Below, one piece after another: positions 14,810 through 20,740 of a DNA stretch of 20,740 nucleotides. Position numbers and translations under genes: made by a program. The notes beneath the pieces were generated by a model. That model was not told the DNA's origin. It did not search any database and was given only the letters and a program-made list of their open reading frames with translations. Position 1 is the first letter of the stretch. Every line of letters starts with the position of its first letter. The stretch lies in the NCBI GenBank assembly GCA_021809235.1, contig JAKBAG010000018.1, positions 1 to 20,740 on the forward strand, given 5' to 3'. Source of the DNA: Acidobacteriota bacterium (GTDB lineage Bacteria > Acidobacteriota > Terriglobia > Terriglobales > Acidobacteriaceae).

Positions 14810-16105
14810 TCAGGGAAGAAGCTCCGGTGCAAAAAGATCGGCAATCGATTCGCGGCGGCGAATCAGGCGCGCTTCCCTGCCCTGGACCAGCACTTCTGCA
14901 GGGCGAGGACGAGTGTTGTAGTTGGAACTCTGGGCCATACCGTAGGCTCCGGAGTCGAGAACGGCGACCAGATCGCCAGGAAGCACGGGCGGCATGCGGC
15001 GGTTACGGGCAAAGAAATCCCCGGACTCGCAGACAGGGCCTACGACATCGACGGGCAGTGTGCGACCAGTGCGCGGCGCAACGGGAAGTATCTCGTGGTA
15101 GGCCTCATACAGCGCCGGGCGGATGAGATCGTTCATGCCTGCATCTGTGATGACGAAGGTGCGGCGGACGTTCTTTTTGACATAGAGGACGCGGGTAAGC
15201 AAGGCACCGGCCTGTGCCACAAGGAAACGCCCCGGCTCCAGGACCAGCGAGACGGGCAGATTGCCAAGCCCCTGCTCAATGGCCTGTCGATAGGCGCTGA
15301 CCGTGGCTGCGGGATCAAAAGCACGAGGGGATTCGTAGTCAATGCCGAGGCCACCTCCGGCATCCACAGACTGCAGGACAATGCCATCGGCGGCAAGCTG
15401 GCGTACAAGCCGGGCCACGCGCTGAATGGCTGCGCCGAAGGGCTCGGCGGAGCAAATCTGGGAGCCGATGTGAACGCTGACTCCGTGCGGCTGGAGCCAG
15501 CGGTGAGCCTGGGCGGCACGATAGATGCGTCGGGCCTGGGCAATGGGAATGCCGAACTTATGTTCGCTGAGACCGGTAGAGATGTAGGGATGGGTCTGGG
15601 CAAAGACATCCGGATTGACGCGCAGGGAAAAGCGCGCCGGGCGGCGCAAACGCGCGGCACGGGCTGCGAGCAGAGAGAGTTCGTCCTCGCTTTCCACGTG
15701 GAACGCAAGGATTTCTGCCTGAATTCCCAAATCGATCTCTTCAGTAGTCTTACCGGCCCCGGAAAAGACCACGCGGCCCAGAGCCTCGGGAGCCGCACGG
15801 CGCACGCGCTCCAGCTCTCCGCCGGAGACAATATCGAACCCTGCACCCTCGGCAGCAAGCAGTTGCAGAATGGCGAGCGCCGAGTTGGCCTTGACGGCGT
15901 AACAGATCAGGGTCTGGCGCGAAGTGGTGGCGGACTGCTGGAAGAGGTGGAAGCGCTGGCGGATCTGGTCGGCACTATAGACATAGAGCGGCGTGCCATG
16001 CTCACGGGCAAGCGACTCCAGGGAGCGCTGGCCACAGAAAAGGGTAGGCTTGCCGGTGGACGAGTAGTGGAAGGGTCGAACGGTGATCGCCTGCGGGGAT
16101 GCCAC
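14810..16105 (-). CDS. lysA: Diaminopimelate decarboxylase LysA
   Basis: This 431-aa PLP-dependent, fold-type III enzyme catalyses the last step of lysine synthesis (meso-DAP to lysine and CO2) in the cytoplasm. The PLP Lys is K72 in CYAVKANS. Further motifs are GAGFDIVSGGEL, HIGSQI, the phosphate-binding GGGLGI, EPGRFLVAQAG, and GPVCESGDFF with the active-site Cys from the partner subunit. DSGAYGMAQSSNYNTRPRPAEVLV lies near the C-terminus. Length is normal. GTG 16105 is the chosen start (MASPQAITVRPFHY); AGGAG lies 12 nt upstream. It is a stand-alone gene, without dapF or dapA beside it. A TACAAT -10 lies about 98 nt upstream. Confidence 0.93.
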   Translation of the reverse strand: MASPQAITVRPFHYSSTGKPTLFCGQRSLESLAREHGTPLYVYSADQIRQRFHLFQQSATTSRQTLICYAVKANSALAILQLLAAEGAGFDIVSGGELERVRRAAPEALGRVVFSGAGKTTEEIDLGIQAEILAFHVESEDELSLLAARAARLRRPARFSLRVNPDVFAQTHPYISTGLSEHKFGIPIAQARRIYRAAQAHRWLQPHGVSVHIGSQICSAEPFGAAIQRVARLVRQLAADGIVLQSVDAGGGLGIDYESPRAFDPAATVSAYRQAIEQGLGNLPVSLVLEPGRFLVAQAGALLTRVLYVKKNVRRTFVITDAGMNDLIRPALYEAYHEILPVAPRTGRTLPVDVVGPVCESGDFFARNRRMPPVLPGDLVAVLDSGAYGMAQSSNYNTRPRPAEVLVQGREARLIRRRESIADLFAPELLP

Positions 16106-16201
16106 GTCTCTGCCTGTTCTCCTGATGGGTAACCGGCGGCCTGCGGATGCAACGGCAGGCTGGTACCCGCTTCAGGGTGTATGGAAGGAAGCTGTATCGA
16201 G

Positions 16202-16207
16202 ATTGTA
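16202..16207 (-). promoter_or_regulatory. Possible lysA -10 element
   Basis: TACAAT on the minus strand lies in CGATACAAT, followed by a second CGATACA. The predicted start near 16195 would leave a leader of about 90 nt. No good -35 is visible. This is too short for a lysine riboswitch, and none was recognised. Confidence 0.4.
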
Positions 16208-16328
16208 TCGAAGGGGAAACCCTTTTGCTTCTACTGACGATAGCAGAGAAATGTGTTGGCAGCAGAGTGCAGCCTGCGTGGGCGGCAGGCTGGCGCGATG
16301 CTCAGGGAATGGCTCTGGCAGCCAGACA

Positions 16329-16631
16329 CTAATAGACCGGTGGCGGCACAACCTCCTCCGGAATTCCGATCCAGCAGGCAATGTAGAAGATCTCTGCAAG
16401 CGGGAAAAGGAAGATGGCGCTGAGGACGGCGAGGATGCGCAGCAGCCCGACATCCCAGCCCCAGGCGCGGCTCAGCGCGGCACAGACTCCGCCAATGCGG
16501 CGATCATAAAGCGGGCGGAAGAGCGTACGGTTGGCCGTTGCGACCGAGGGAACAACCGGTGCGCCACAGGCTGGGCAGAAGCGGGCATCCGGCAACAGGG
16601 GCTTCCCACAGGTACTGCAAAACTGGTTCAT
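16329..16631 (-). CDS. Zinc-ribbon + PspC-domain membrane protein
   Basis: The 100-aa protein has an N-terminal zinc ribbon with two CxxC pairs (C5/C8 and C19/C22, in FCSTCGKPLLPDARFCPACG). A PspC domain follows (about 38-95): LYDRRIGGVCAALSRAWGWDVGLLRILAVLSAIF, then a TM helix ending near IACWIGIPEE. PspC-type proteins are small inner-membrane proteins linked to envelope stress; no pspA or other psp gene is near. The ATG has AGGGAGG 8-9 nt upstream. The zinc ribbon probably faces the cytoplasm. Confidence 0.85.
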   Translation of the reverse strand: MNQFCSTCGKPLLPDARFCPACGAPVVPSVATANRTLFRPLYDRRIGGVCAALSRAWGWDVGLLRILAVLSAIFLFPLAEIFYIACWIGIPEEVVPPPVY

Positions 16632-16654
16632 GGTAAATCCTCCCTTTTGCGCGT

Positions 16655-16680
16655 TGGCATCCGCTTAGCTCGGGATGCCA
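16655..16680. repeat. Inverted repeat upstream of the PspC gene
   Basis: TGGCATCC and GGATGCCA form an 8-bp inverted repeat with a 10-nt loop, 24 nt upstream of the start codon and just 5' of the SD. It may be a leader hairpin or an operator; nothing further supports either. Confidence 0.3.
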
Positions 16681-16797
16681 TACGCTCAGGGATACGCATC
16701 GGCCATGGTGGAAGTTCCACAAGCTTCTGGCGGTTGTTCGGCGTGTGCAAGATGCAAGTTCCAGCCGTGCCGGGGATGCAATCGCAAAATCTGACCG

Positions 16798-18045
16798 CTA
16801 CTCGTGATAGGGCGACCGCAGTAGCCTGCGGGCAATCTGCCCCTGCGTGGTGTCAGCTCCCATGTTCACGGCAGATTGATAGTCCTGGATGGCCTGCGCA
16901 CGCTGCCCGGCTAGATCCCGCGCCTTGCCACCGGCAACCAGGGAGCGGCGGCGCAGTTCCGCACCGGTGGCCGGCAGCCATGCTCCGTGCTCGTAGGCCT
17001 CGGCGGCCTCCTGATAGTGTCGCTGGCCCTTCAGTGCCTCGCCCAGGCCGAAGTACGCAAGCTCCTCATGAGCCAACGGGAAGTAGCCTTTGGTGTTGGC
17101 ATCGTCGATCAGCTTGCGATAGGCCTGGACGGCGACCATACCCTGACCGGCATCTTTGCGCAGATTGGCCTCTTCCAGGGCAAAGAGGAAGTCGTGAGGA
17201 TATTGCGATTCCAGCGACTGAACGACGGAGATGGCCTGGGCGTATTTCGCCTCACGGCGCAGGAAGAGCGCGATGACCGTAGCGGCCTCTACATGAGTCA
17301 TGGGGCCTCGGGCGGCGTCGTCCTGCAGCAGTTGCATTCCGCGGGATTTGGAGCCGGTGATACCGGCAAAGCCGAAGATGAGCTTGAAGGCGAAGGGCAG
17401 TGCACCGATGACGTACTGGTAGGTGCCGACGACCAGTTCAGCATCCACGTAGTTGGGATCCAATTGGAGAACGCGCGCCTCATCCCCATGCGCCTGCAGT
17501 GCCAGATGAAACGCGGTGCCGAAGGATCGCTCGACCATGGCAATGTAACTGGAGCGCAGGCTGCGGGCCCAGCCCCGGGCATAGAGAGCATCCACGTTGG
17601 CAGAGTTTCGCGCGAGCAGGAAGTTGGCTTCGCGCTCGACCTGGTCCTCCAGCGCAAAAATGCGATTTCGGACGCCGAGGTTCTCCGGCGTGGGATGCTT
17701 GCCGGTCAGGAAGCCATCCGTGGCGTAAAAGGTGGTGTCCAGCAGGTCCTGGCGATAGAGTTCCTGAAATACAACCGCTTCAAGCAGCAGGGCGGAGGCC
17801 TCTGGATTACCGGGGTGGGTGGCCTGCACGTGCTCGAGCATGGAGATGCAGATGGGATAGTCCAGGTTATAGAAGTGCTGGAAGGCGGCGACAACCTCCG
17901 GGTTGCGATGCAGAGCGTTGGTGTGGATGGGCCGGGGAGCTGTGTTCTGGAATGCGTGCGCGGACTGGAAAAGCAGCGCGAAAGCGAGCAGCAGCATGCA
18001 GACAAACATTGGATGGAAACGGTGGCGTGGGGACAGGCTCGGCAT
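16798..18045 (-). CDS. Exported TPR-repeat protein
   Basis: The 415-aa protein starts with a Sec signal peptide: basic 1-12, hydrophobic 13-28, probable cleavage after AHA (29-31). There is no lipobox Cys. The mature part is helical with TPR-like repeats, clearest near VVAAFQHFYNLDYPICISMLEH (about 51-72), in the 160-250 region and in LAYFGLGEALKGQRHYQEAAEAYEHG (about 339-364). A hydrophobic stretch (YVIGALPFAFKLIFGFAGI, about 210-230) may be buried or membrane-associated. It is probably periplasmic or outer-membrane-linked; the function is unknown. The ATG has GGAGG 5 nt upstream. It is divergent from the next gene. Confidence 0.8.
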   Translation of the reverse strand: MPSLSPRHRFHPMFVCMLLLAFALLFQSAHAFQNTAPRPIHTNALHRNPEVVAAFQHFYNLDYPICISMLEHVQATHPGNPEASALLLEAVVFQELYRQDLLDTTFYATDGFLTGKHPTPENLGVRNRIFALEDQVEREANFLLARNSANVDALYARGWARSLRSSYIAMVERSFGTAFHLALQAHGDEARVLQLDPNYVDAELVVGTYQYVIGALPFAFKLIFGFAGITGSKSRGMQLLQDDAARGPMTHVEAATVIALFLRREAKYAQAISVVQSLESQYPHDFLFALEEANLRKDAGQGMVAVQAYRKLIDDANTKGYFPLAHEELAYFGLGEALKGQRHYQEAAEAYEHGAWLPATGAELRRRSLVAGGKARDLAGQRAQAIQDYQSAVNMGADTTQGQIARRLLRSPYHE

Positions 18046-18166
18046 CTTGCCTCCATCTTAACGATTTCGCGGGAAAATCTCTGCGCGATTCCGGAAGCGC
18101 CAGAAGAACGGGAAATCCTGCCTGCACAGGGAAGCCAATCCGGCCTGACGGCAACCAGGCAACTGC

Positions 18167-18172
18167 TATGAT
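18167..18172 (+). promoter_or_regulatory. Possible -10 element of the 18209 gene
   Basis: TATGAT (5/6 match to TATAAT) lies 36 nt upstream of the ATG at 18209. The predicted start is near 18179. No convincing -35 was found. Confidence 0.35.
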
Positions 18173-18208
18173 CGCTGTGCGCGCGGTGTGTTGGCGCTCG
18201 GGAAAATC

Positions 18209-18640
18209 ATGAAACGGATTGAAATCCTTGTGCTGAGCCTGAAGCTGGCGCAAAGCAACGGCTTCGATTTCCAGGGCTGGTTTCAGGCCAATATTCAGGC
18301 GGAGTGGCCGGGATTAGCCGACGCCATCCGCATGCTGACGCAGCAGGGGCGGTACTACGCCCTGTTGTTTTCCCATGAATTTGCCATGGCCATATGGAAA
18401 CCGGGCGAGCAAATGCAGTTTCTGGTGCCGTCAGCCACCTACCAGCAGCGCAACCGCAATGGCGAGTTCATTACCGTGACGCGACGGCCATTCACCCGAC
18501 GGACCACCAAGACCGACGCATGGGAGTATCACCTGCAGAGGATGGTCGTCTGCAAGGACCCGCTGAGCTACCTGCGCCGATTCCTGCCAACGCGCGAGGA
18601 TGTGGAGCCGACGACGCGCAAACGCCCAGCGTCACGTTGA
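18209..18640 (+). CDS. Unknown protein, 143 aa
   Basis: I do not recognise this family. The N-terminus (MKRIEILVLSLKLAQSNGFDFQGWF) is helical and moderately hydrophobic without being a signal peptide. The middle (RYYALLFSHEFAMAIWKPGEQMQFLVPSATYQQ) looks like mixed beta structure. A Thr/Arg-rich turn (VTRRPFTRRTTKT) precedes an aromatic helix (WEYHLQRMVVCKDPLSYLRRFLP), and the end is basic. Codon use and composition match the neighbours, so it is probably real. ATG 18209 is chosen; GTG 18188 in the same frame would add 7 residues and is closer to the -10 box. No function is proposed. Confidence 0.6.
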   Translation: MKRIEILVLSLKLAQSNGFDFQGWFQANIQAEWPGLADAIRMLTQQGRYYALLFSHEFAMAIWKPGEQMQFLVPSATYQQRNRNGEFITVTRRPFTRRTTKTDAWEYHLQRMVVCKDPLSYLRRFLPTREDVEPTTRKRPASR

Positions 18641-19095
18641 GCGGCGCCTGTAGTGCTGGCGCGCAGCGAGTCACGACGGACACACTTCTGTCCGGGCAAA
18701 TGTATGTCTCGCCTCTACTCAGTTCGGATCTTATGAAAACCAGCCGGATATCTTCGGGATATTGATTCGGTTTTCTCCAGTATTGACAGGGACTTTCGCG
18801 ATTCTTCCCTGGAGAGTACGCATCGAATGCACGCTACATTCCGTATATTCCTGAAAGGTTTTTTCAGATATCGCTTTGCCTTACTCATGATTCGGATTTT
18901 TTAGCCGGAAGGCCATATTTATTGCGAATAATGCCCAATTTCAGCACAGAGAGCGATGCATATTTCGTATCTTTATAACTTTGTCATGATGATAAGAATC
19001 TAACTCATTCCTTCGGTCACAAGATAGCATGAAAACGAATTCCGAATATGTTCTGTTTTCAAACAGCGAATCCGGATGCCCCAAAAAATATTGAA

Positions 19096-19111
19096 CTCTG
19101 ATTTTTCAGAG
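19096..19111. repeat. Small hairpin in the AT-rich stretch
   Basis: CTCTGA-TTTT-TCAGAG is a perfect 6-bp stem with a 4-nt loop, 78 nt before rlpA. No T-run follows, so a terminator is not well supported. Confidence 0.3.
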
Positions 19112-19177
19112 ATTTAGGCCAGAAAACATCGAATGGTTATCCGGTGAAGGGTTGCATGATTGGTTCTGATATGTTCC

Positions 19178-19183
19178 CATACT
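19178..19183 (+). promoter_or_regulatory. Weak leaderless-type -10 (rlpA)
   Basis: CATACT (4/6 to TATAAT) ends 7 nt before the rlpA ATG, the same spacing as at 4285, 11738 and 19800. The hexamer is poorer than those, so it is listed as possible only. Confidence 0.3.
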
Positions 19184-19189
19184 TAAAGA

Positions 19190-19696
19190 ATGTTAAGAAT
19201 TTCCGCAAAACAGTCCGTTCGCAGCCTGGGATGGACGACTTCCGTGCTGGTGCTGCTGGTTGCCGTTGCCGGGTCTTCAGGCCCGACGGCCTCCGGAGCG
19301 CATCGGCAGAAGGCAAGAAAAGCTGAGCCGTCTCATCCCTGGACACAGATTGGTCGGGCTTCCTGGTACGGACGGCGCTTTCAGGGGCAACCCACGGCCA
19401 GCGGTGAGCCATTTGACCGGACACTGCTGACCTGCGCGCACCCGACTTTGCCGATTGGCTCGCTGGTAAAGGTAACGAATCTGGACAACCACCGGTCGAT
19501 CATGGTCCGCGTCAACGATCGTGGTCCGATTGCGCCGGGGCGCATTGTCGATCTTTCCTATGCAGCAGCGCATGCGCTGGGTTTCCGCAGGGATGGACTG
19601 GCCCATGTCCGGCTGGAACGTGTGCAGGGCACGGAGCTGGCCCAGGTGGACTGGCCCGGGGTTCATACCGAAACGCAGTCAACAGGCGTCCGCTGA
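19190..19696 (+). CDS. rlpA: RlpA-like septal ring lytic transglycosylase family protein
   Basis: The 168-aa protein has an N-terminal signal sequence (about 1-37, hydrophobic core SVLVLLVAVAG), with no lipobox Cys, so it is probably a soluble or membrane-anchored periplasmic protein. Residues 52-150 are a double-psi beta-barrel domain typical of RlpA: GRASWYG (55-61), TASGEPFD, LPIGSLVKVTN, then VRVNDRGPIAPGRIVDLSYAAAHALG, which holds the conserved Asp/Arg active-site region. RlpA proteins cut denuded glycan strands at division sites; activity here is inferred from the family. The SPOR domain found in E. coli RlpA is absent. An in-frame TAA two codons upstream fixes the start at or after ATG 19190, which has no clear SD. 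Confidence 0.85.
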   Translation: MLRISAKQSVRSLGWTTSVLVLLVAVAGSSGPTASGAHRQKARKAEPSHPWTQIGRASWYGRRFQGQPTASGEPFDRTLLTCAHPTLPIGSLVKVTNLDNHRSIMVRVNDRGPIAPGRIVDLSYAAAHALGFRRDGLAHVRLERVQGTELAQVDWPGVHTETQSTGVR

Positions 19697-19733
19697 CCGG
19701 TGCTTGCCGGAAGCGATCGGCTACCTGCCAACC

Positions 19734-19756
19734 CATATTCCCGACGTGGGAATATG
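19734..19756. repeat. Perfect 9-bp inverted repeat between rlpA and pyrF
   Basis: CATATTCCC-GACGT-GGGAATATG is a 9-bp stem with a 5-nt loop, 38 nt after the rlpA stop and 44 nt upstream of the pyrF -10. Without a T-run it is not a standard terminator; it could still end rlpA transcripts or be an operator for pyrF. Confidence 0.45.
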
Positions 19757-19799
19757 CGAAAGCCCCTCGATGGTGCAGCCTGGATGCAGTGTCGGCCGC

Positions 19800-19805
19800 T
19801 ACACT
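19800..19805 (+). promoter_or_regulatory. Leaderless-type -10 hexamer (pyrF)
   Basis: TACACT ends 7 nt before the pyrF ATG at 19812, with the spacer GAAGAC and no SD. This predicts transcription starting at the A of the start codon. Confidence 0.58.
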
Positions 19806-19811
19806 GAAGAC

Positions 19812-20558
19812 ATGGACGCCCGCTTCGAGACTCCTGCCCCTCAACCCACTTTCTCCGCTCGTGATCGACTCATTGTGGCTCTGGATCTTCCGGATGCAGC
19901 CCGGGTACGGCAGTTTCTTCCGCGCCTGGAGGGCCAGTGCCGATGGGTCAAAGTGGGGCTGGAGCTATTTGTGGCCTGCGGGCCTGCCATGGTGCAGGAG
20001 CTGGCAGGATCGGGCTGGTCGGTCTTTCTCGATCTGAAGCTGCATGATATTCCCAATACTGTAGCCAACGCGGTGCGCTCGGCCTCTGCGCTGGGCGCAA
20101 GCCTGCTCACGGTGCATGCCGCTGGCGGGCCGGTGATGCTACGCGCAGCGCTGGAGGCGGCAGCCGCGGAGCAGCGTCCTCCGCAACTGCTGGCGGTAAC
20201 GGTGCTCACCAGCATGCACTCTGAACAACTGCAGGCGACCGGCATCGATCGGGAGCCGGCAGCGCAGGTAGAGCTGCTGGCACGGATGGGCATGGATGCC
20301 GGAATCCACGGATTTGTCTGTTCGCCCGAGGAGACAGCGCGTCTCCGTGCAATGGGCGGGCCGGCGACGACGCTGGTGATCCCTGGCATTCGACCGGCGG
20401 GCGCAGCACTGGGCGACCAGAAGCGCGTAGCCACCCCGTCCGATGCTCTGCGAGCCGGCGCCAGCTACCTGGTGGTGGGCCGGCCCATTGTGCAGGCTGC
20501 CGATCCGGCAAAGGCCGCGGCAGAGATTCTGGCCGAGATGCAGTCGGCACTTGCCTGA
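19812..20558 (+). CDS. pyrF: Orotidine 5'-phosphate decarboxylase PyrF
   Basis: The 248-aa TIM-barrel enzyme converts OMP to UMP, the last step of de novo pyrimidine synthesis. The catalytic DxKxxD is visible as DLKLHD (74-79: Asp74, Lys76, Asp79), followed by IPNTV. Other motifs are IVALDLPD (21-28), VKVGLELF (46-53), VTVLTS, the phosphate-binding TLVIPGIRP, and VVGRPI near the end. Length is normal for the family. The start is placed at ATG 19812 from the family N-terminus and the -10 spacing; the frame stays open upstream to 19521 but that part is antisense-like and has no homology signal. No other pyr gene is near, so it is probably expressed alone. Confidence 0.94.
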   Translation: MDARFETPAPQPTFSARDRLIVALDLPDAARVRQFLPRLEGQCRWVKVGLELFVACGPAMVQELAGSGWSVFLDLKLHDIPNTVANAVRSASALGASLLTVHAAGGPVMLRAALEAAAAEQRPPQLLAVTVLTSMHSEQLQATGIDREPAAQVELLARMGMDAGIHGFVCSPEETARLRAMGGPATTLVIPGIRPAGAALGDQKRVATPSDALRAGASYLVVGRPIVQAADPAKAAAEILAEMQSALA

Positions 20559-20588
20559 GTGTCGGCCTGAGTGCTGGCCTGAACGGGA
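20553..20588 (+). repeat. Three 12-bp imperfect repeats spanning the pyrF stop
   Basis: Units at 20553, 20565 and 20577 each begin GCCTGA; the first two share GCCTGAGTG. Because the period is 12, the TGA of each unit is in the pyrF frame, giving three in-frame stops. Confidence 0.7.
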
Positions 20589-20693
20589 CAGAACCCTCAT
20601 AAGCAAATCTTCGCAGCGGAAGAATGTGCTCCCGCTCGAGTTCCCTACCCTGTGGACGGGGTGCGAACCCGAGATGGCAGGCAGCAGATCGAA

Positions 20694-20740
20694 CTACATC
20701 AGCCGTTGCGGGTCCACATCCAGCACAAGGTTGCGTCGGG
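20694..20740 (-). CDS. priA: Probable C-terminal end of primosomal protein PriA
   Basis: On the minus strand a frame enters from the right edge and ends with RRNLVLDVDPQRLM and a TAG stop. A terminal V-L-D-V-D-P followed by a few residues is characteristic of the end of PriA, the replication-restart helicase. Only 14 codons are visible, so the call rests on this short motif. It converges on pyrF with about 135 bp between them. Confidence 0.5.
   Translation of the reverse strand, partial: RRNLVLDVDPQRLM

Larger units (their letters stand above)
18641..19189. other. AT-rich gene-free stretch before rlpA
   Basis: This 549-bp stretch has no credible gene. My base count for 18841-19140 is 111 G/C in 300 (37%), far below the surrounding genes. 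It contains a lone TTGACA (18783-18788) without a -10 at normal spacing, TATAACT at 18974, several TTCGG/CCGAA words and two small hairpins. Two tiny ORFs (15 and 21 codons) lack ribosome-binding sites. Confidence 0.7.

Noticed and set aside
16106..16201. Lysine riboswitch in the lysA leader
   Set aside because: The predicted leader is only about 90 nt, and none of the five-helix lysine riboswitch core is recognisable.
18783..18811. Promoter at the consensus TTGACA
   Set aside because: No -10-like hexamer occurs 16-18 nt downstream.
18957..19094. Two tiny ORFs (15 and 21 codons) in the AT-rich stretch
   Set aside because: Neither has a ribosome-binding site or leaderless-type -10 at the expected spacing; chance ORFs of this size are common in AT-rich DNA.
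20640..20720. tRNA-like signal on the minus strand: a T-loop-like TTCGCAC between C and G runs, and a 7-bp TGTGGAC/GTCCACA pair
   Set aside because: The span between the paired ends is only 68 nt, no D-arm or anticodon arm can be drawn, and the T-loop lacks the conserved A. It also overlaps the probable priA end.

Overview
The window looks like chromosome from a motile, Gram-negative-type bacterium, most likely an Acidobacteriota (Terriglobia: Acidobacterium/Terriglobus/Granulicella group). This is an inference from the GC-rich coding sequence, the flagellin type, the futalosine menaquinone gene (mqnD), the fused LptF-LptG permease and the mix of flagellar genes with unrelated housekeeping genes. 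I see no transposase, integrase, phage gene, CRISPR array, rRNA or credible tRNA. Nothing here is obviously a new multi-gene system. The unusual points are in regulation and in degenerate enzyme domains.

Layout. 1-535: 3' part of mqnD, closed by a strong hairpin terminator. 682-1698: a pseudo-receiver + degenerate GGDEF protein with a possible flagellar sigma-28 promoter. 1780-4221: a single-polypeptide LptF-LptG fusion (LPS export). 4297-6066: an MdlA-like exporter half-transporter with Asp in place of the Walker B Glu. 6128-9444 (minus): fliS, fliD and fliC, with fliC read first from a near-perfect sigma-28 promoter and a structured leader of about 130 nt. 9770-11722 (plus): flbD/swrD-motA-motB, the stator unit. 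11750-13007: a TPR protein overlapping a SprT/YgjP-type metallopeptidase. 13023-14222 (minus): RibB fused to a degenerate RibA domain (RibBX-like). 14335-14562 (minus): a 75-aa conserved-looking small protein preceded by a possible 43-aa leader ORF. 14810-16105 (minus): lysA. 16329-16631 (minus): zinc ribbon-PspC protein. 16798-18045 (minus): exported TPR protein. 18209-18640 (plus): unknown protein. 18641-19189: AT-rich gene-free stretch. 19190-19696: rlpA-like. 19812-20558: pyrF. 20694-20740 (minus): probable last codons of priA.

The clearest functional unit is the divergent flagellar block: filament (fliC), cap (fliD) and filament/cap chaperone (fliS) on one strand, and motor stator genes on the other. 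Both sides carry a sigma-28 -10 box (GCCGATAA) in the shared 325-bp region. The degenerate GGDEF gene, 5 kb away from the block, carries a related box and may belong to the same late flagellar regulon.

A second theme is leaderless expression. Three genes (the mdlA-like gene, the TPR gene and pyrF), and perhaps rlpA, have a TACAAT-like -10 hexamer ending exactly 7 nt before the start codon, with no Shine-Dalgarno sequence. This predicts that transcription begins at the first base of the start codon. All product names rest on motifs recognised by eye; no database search was run.
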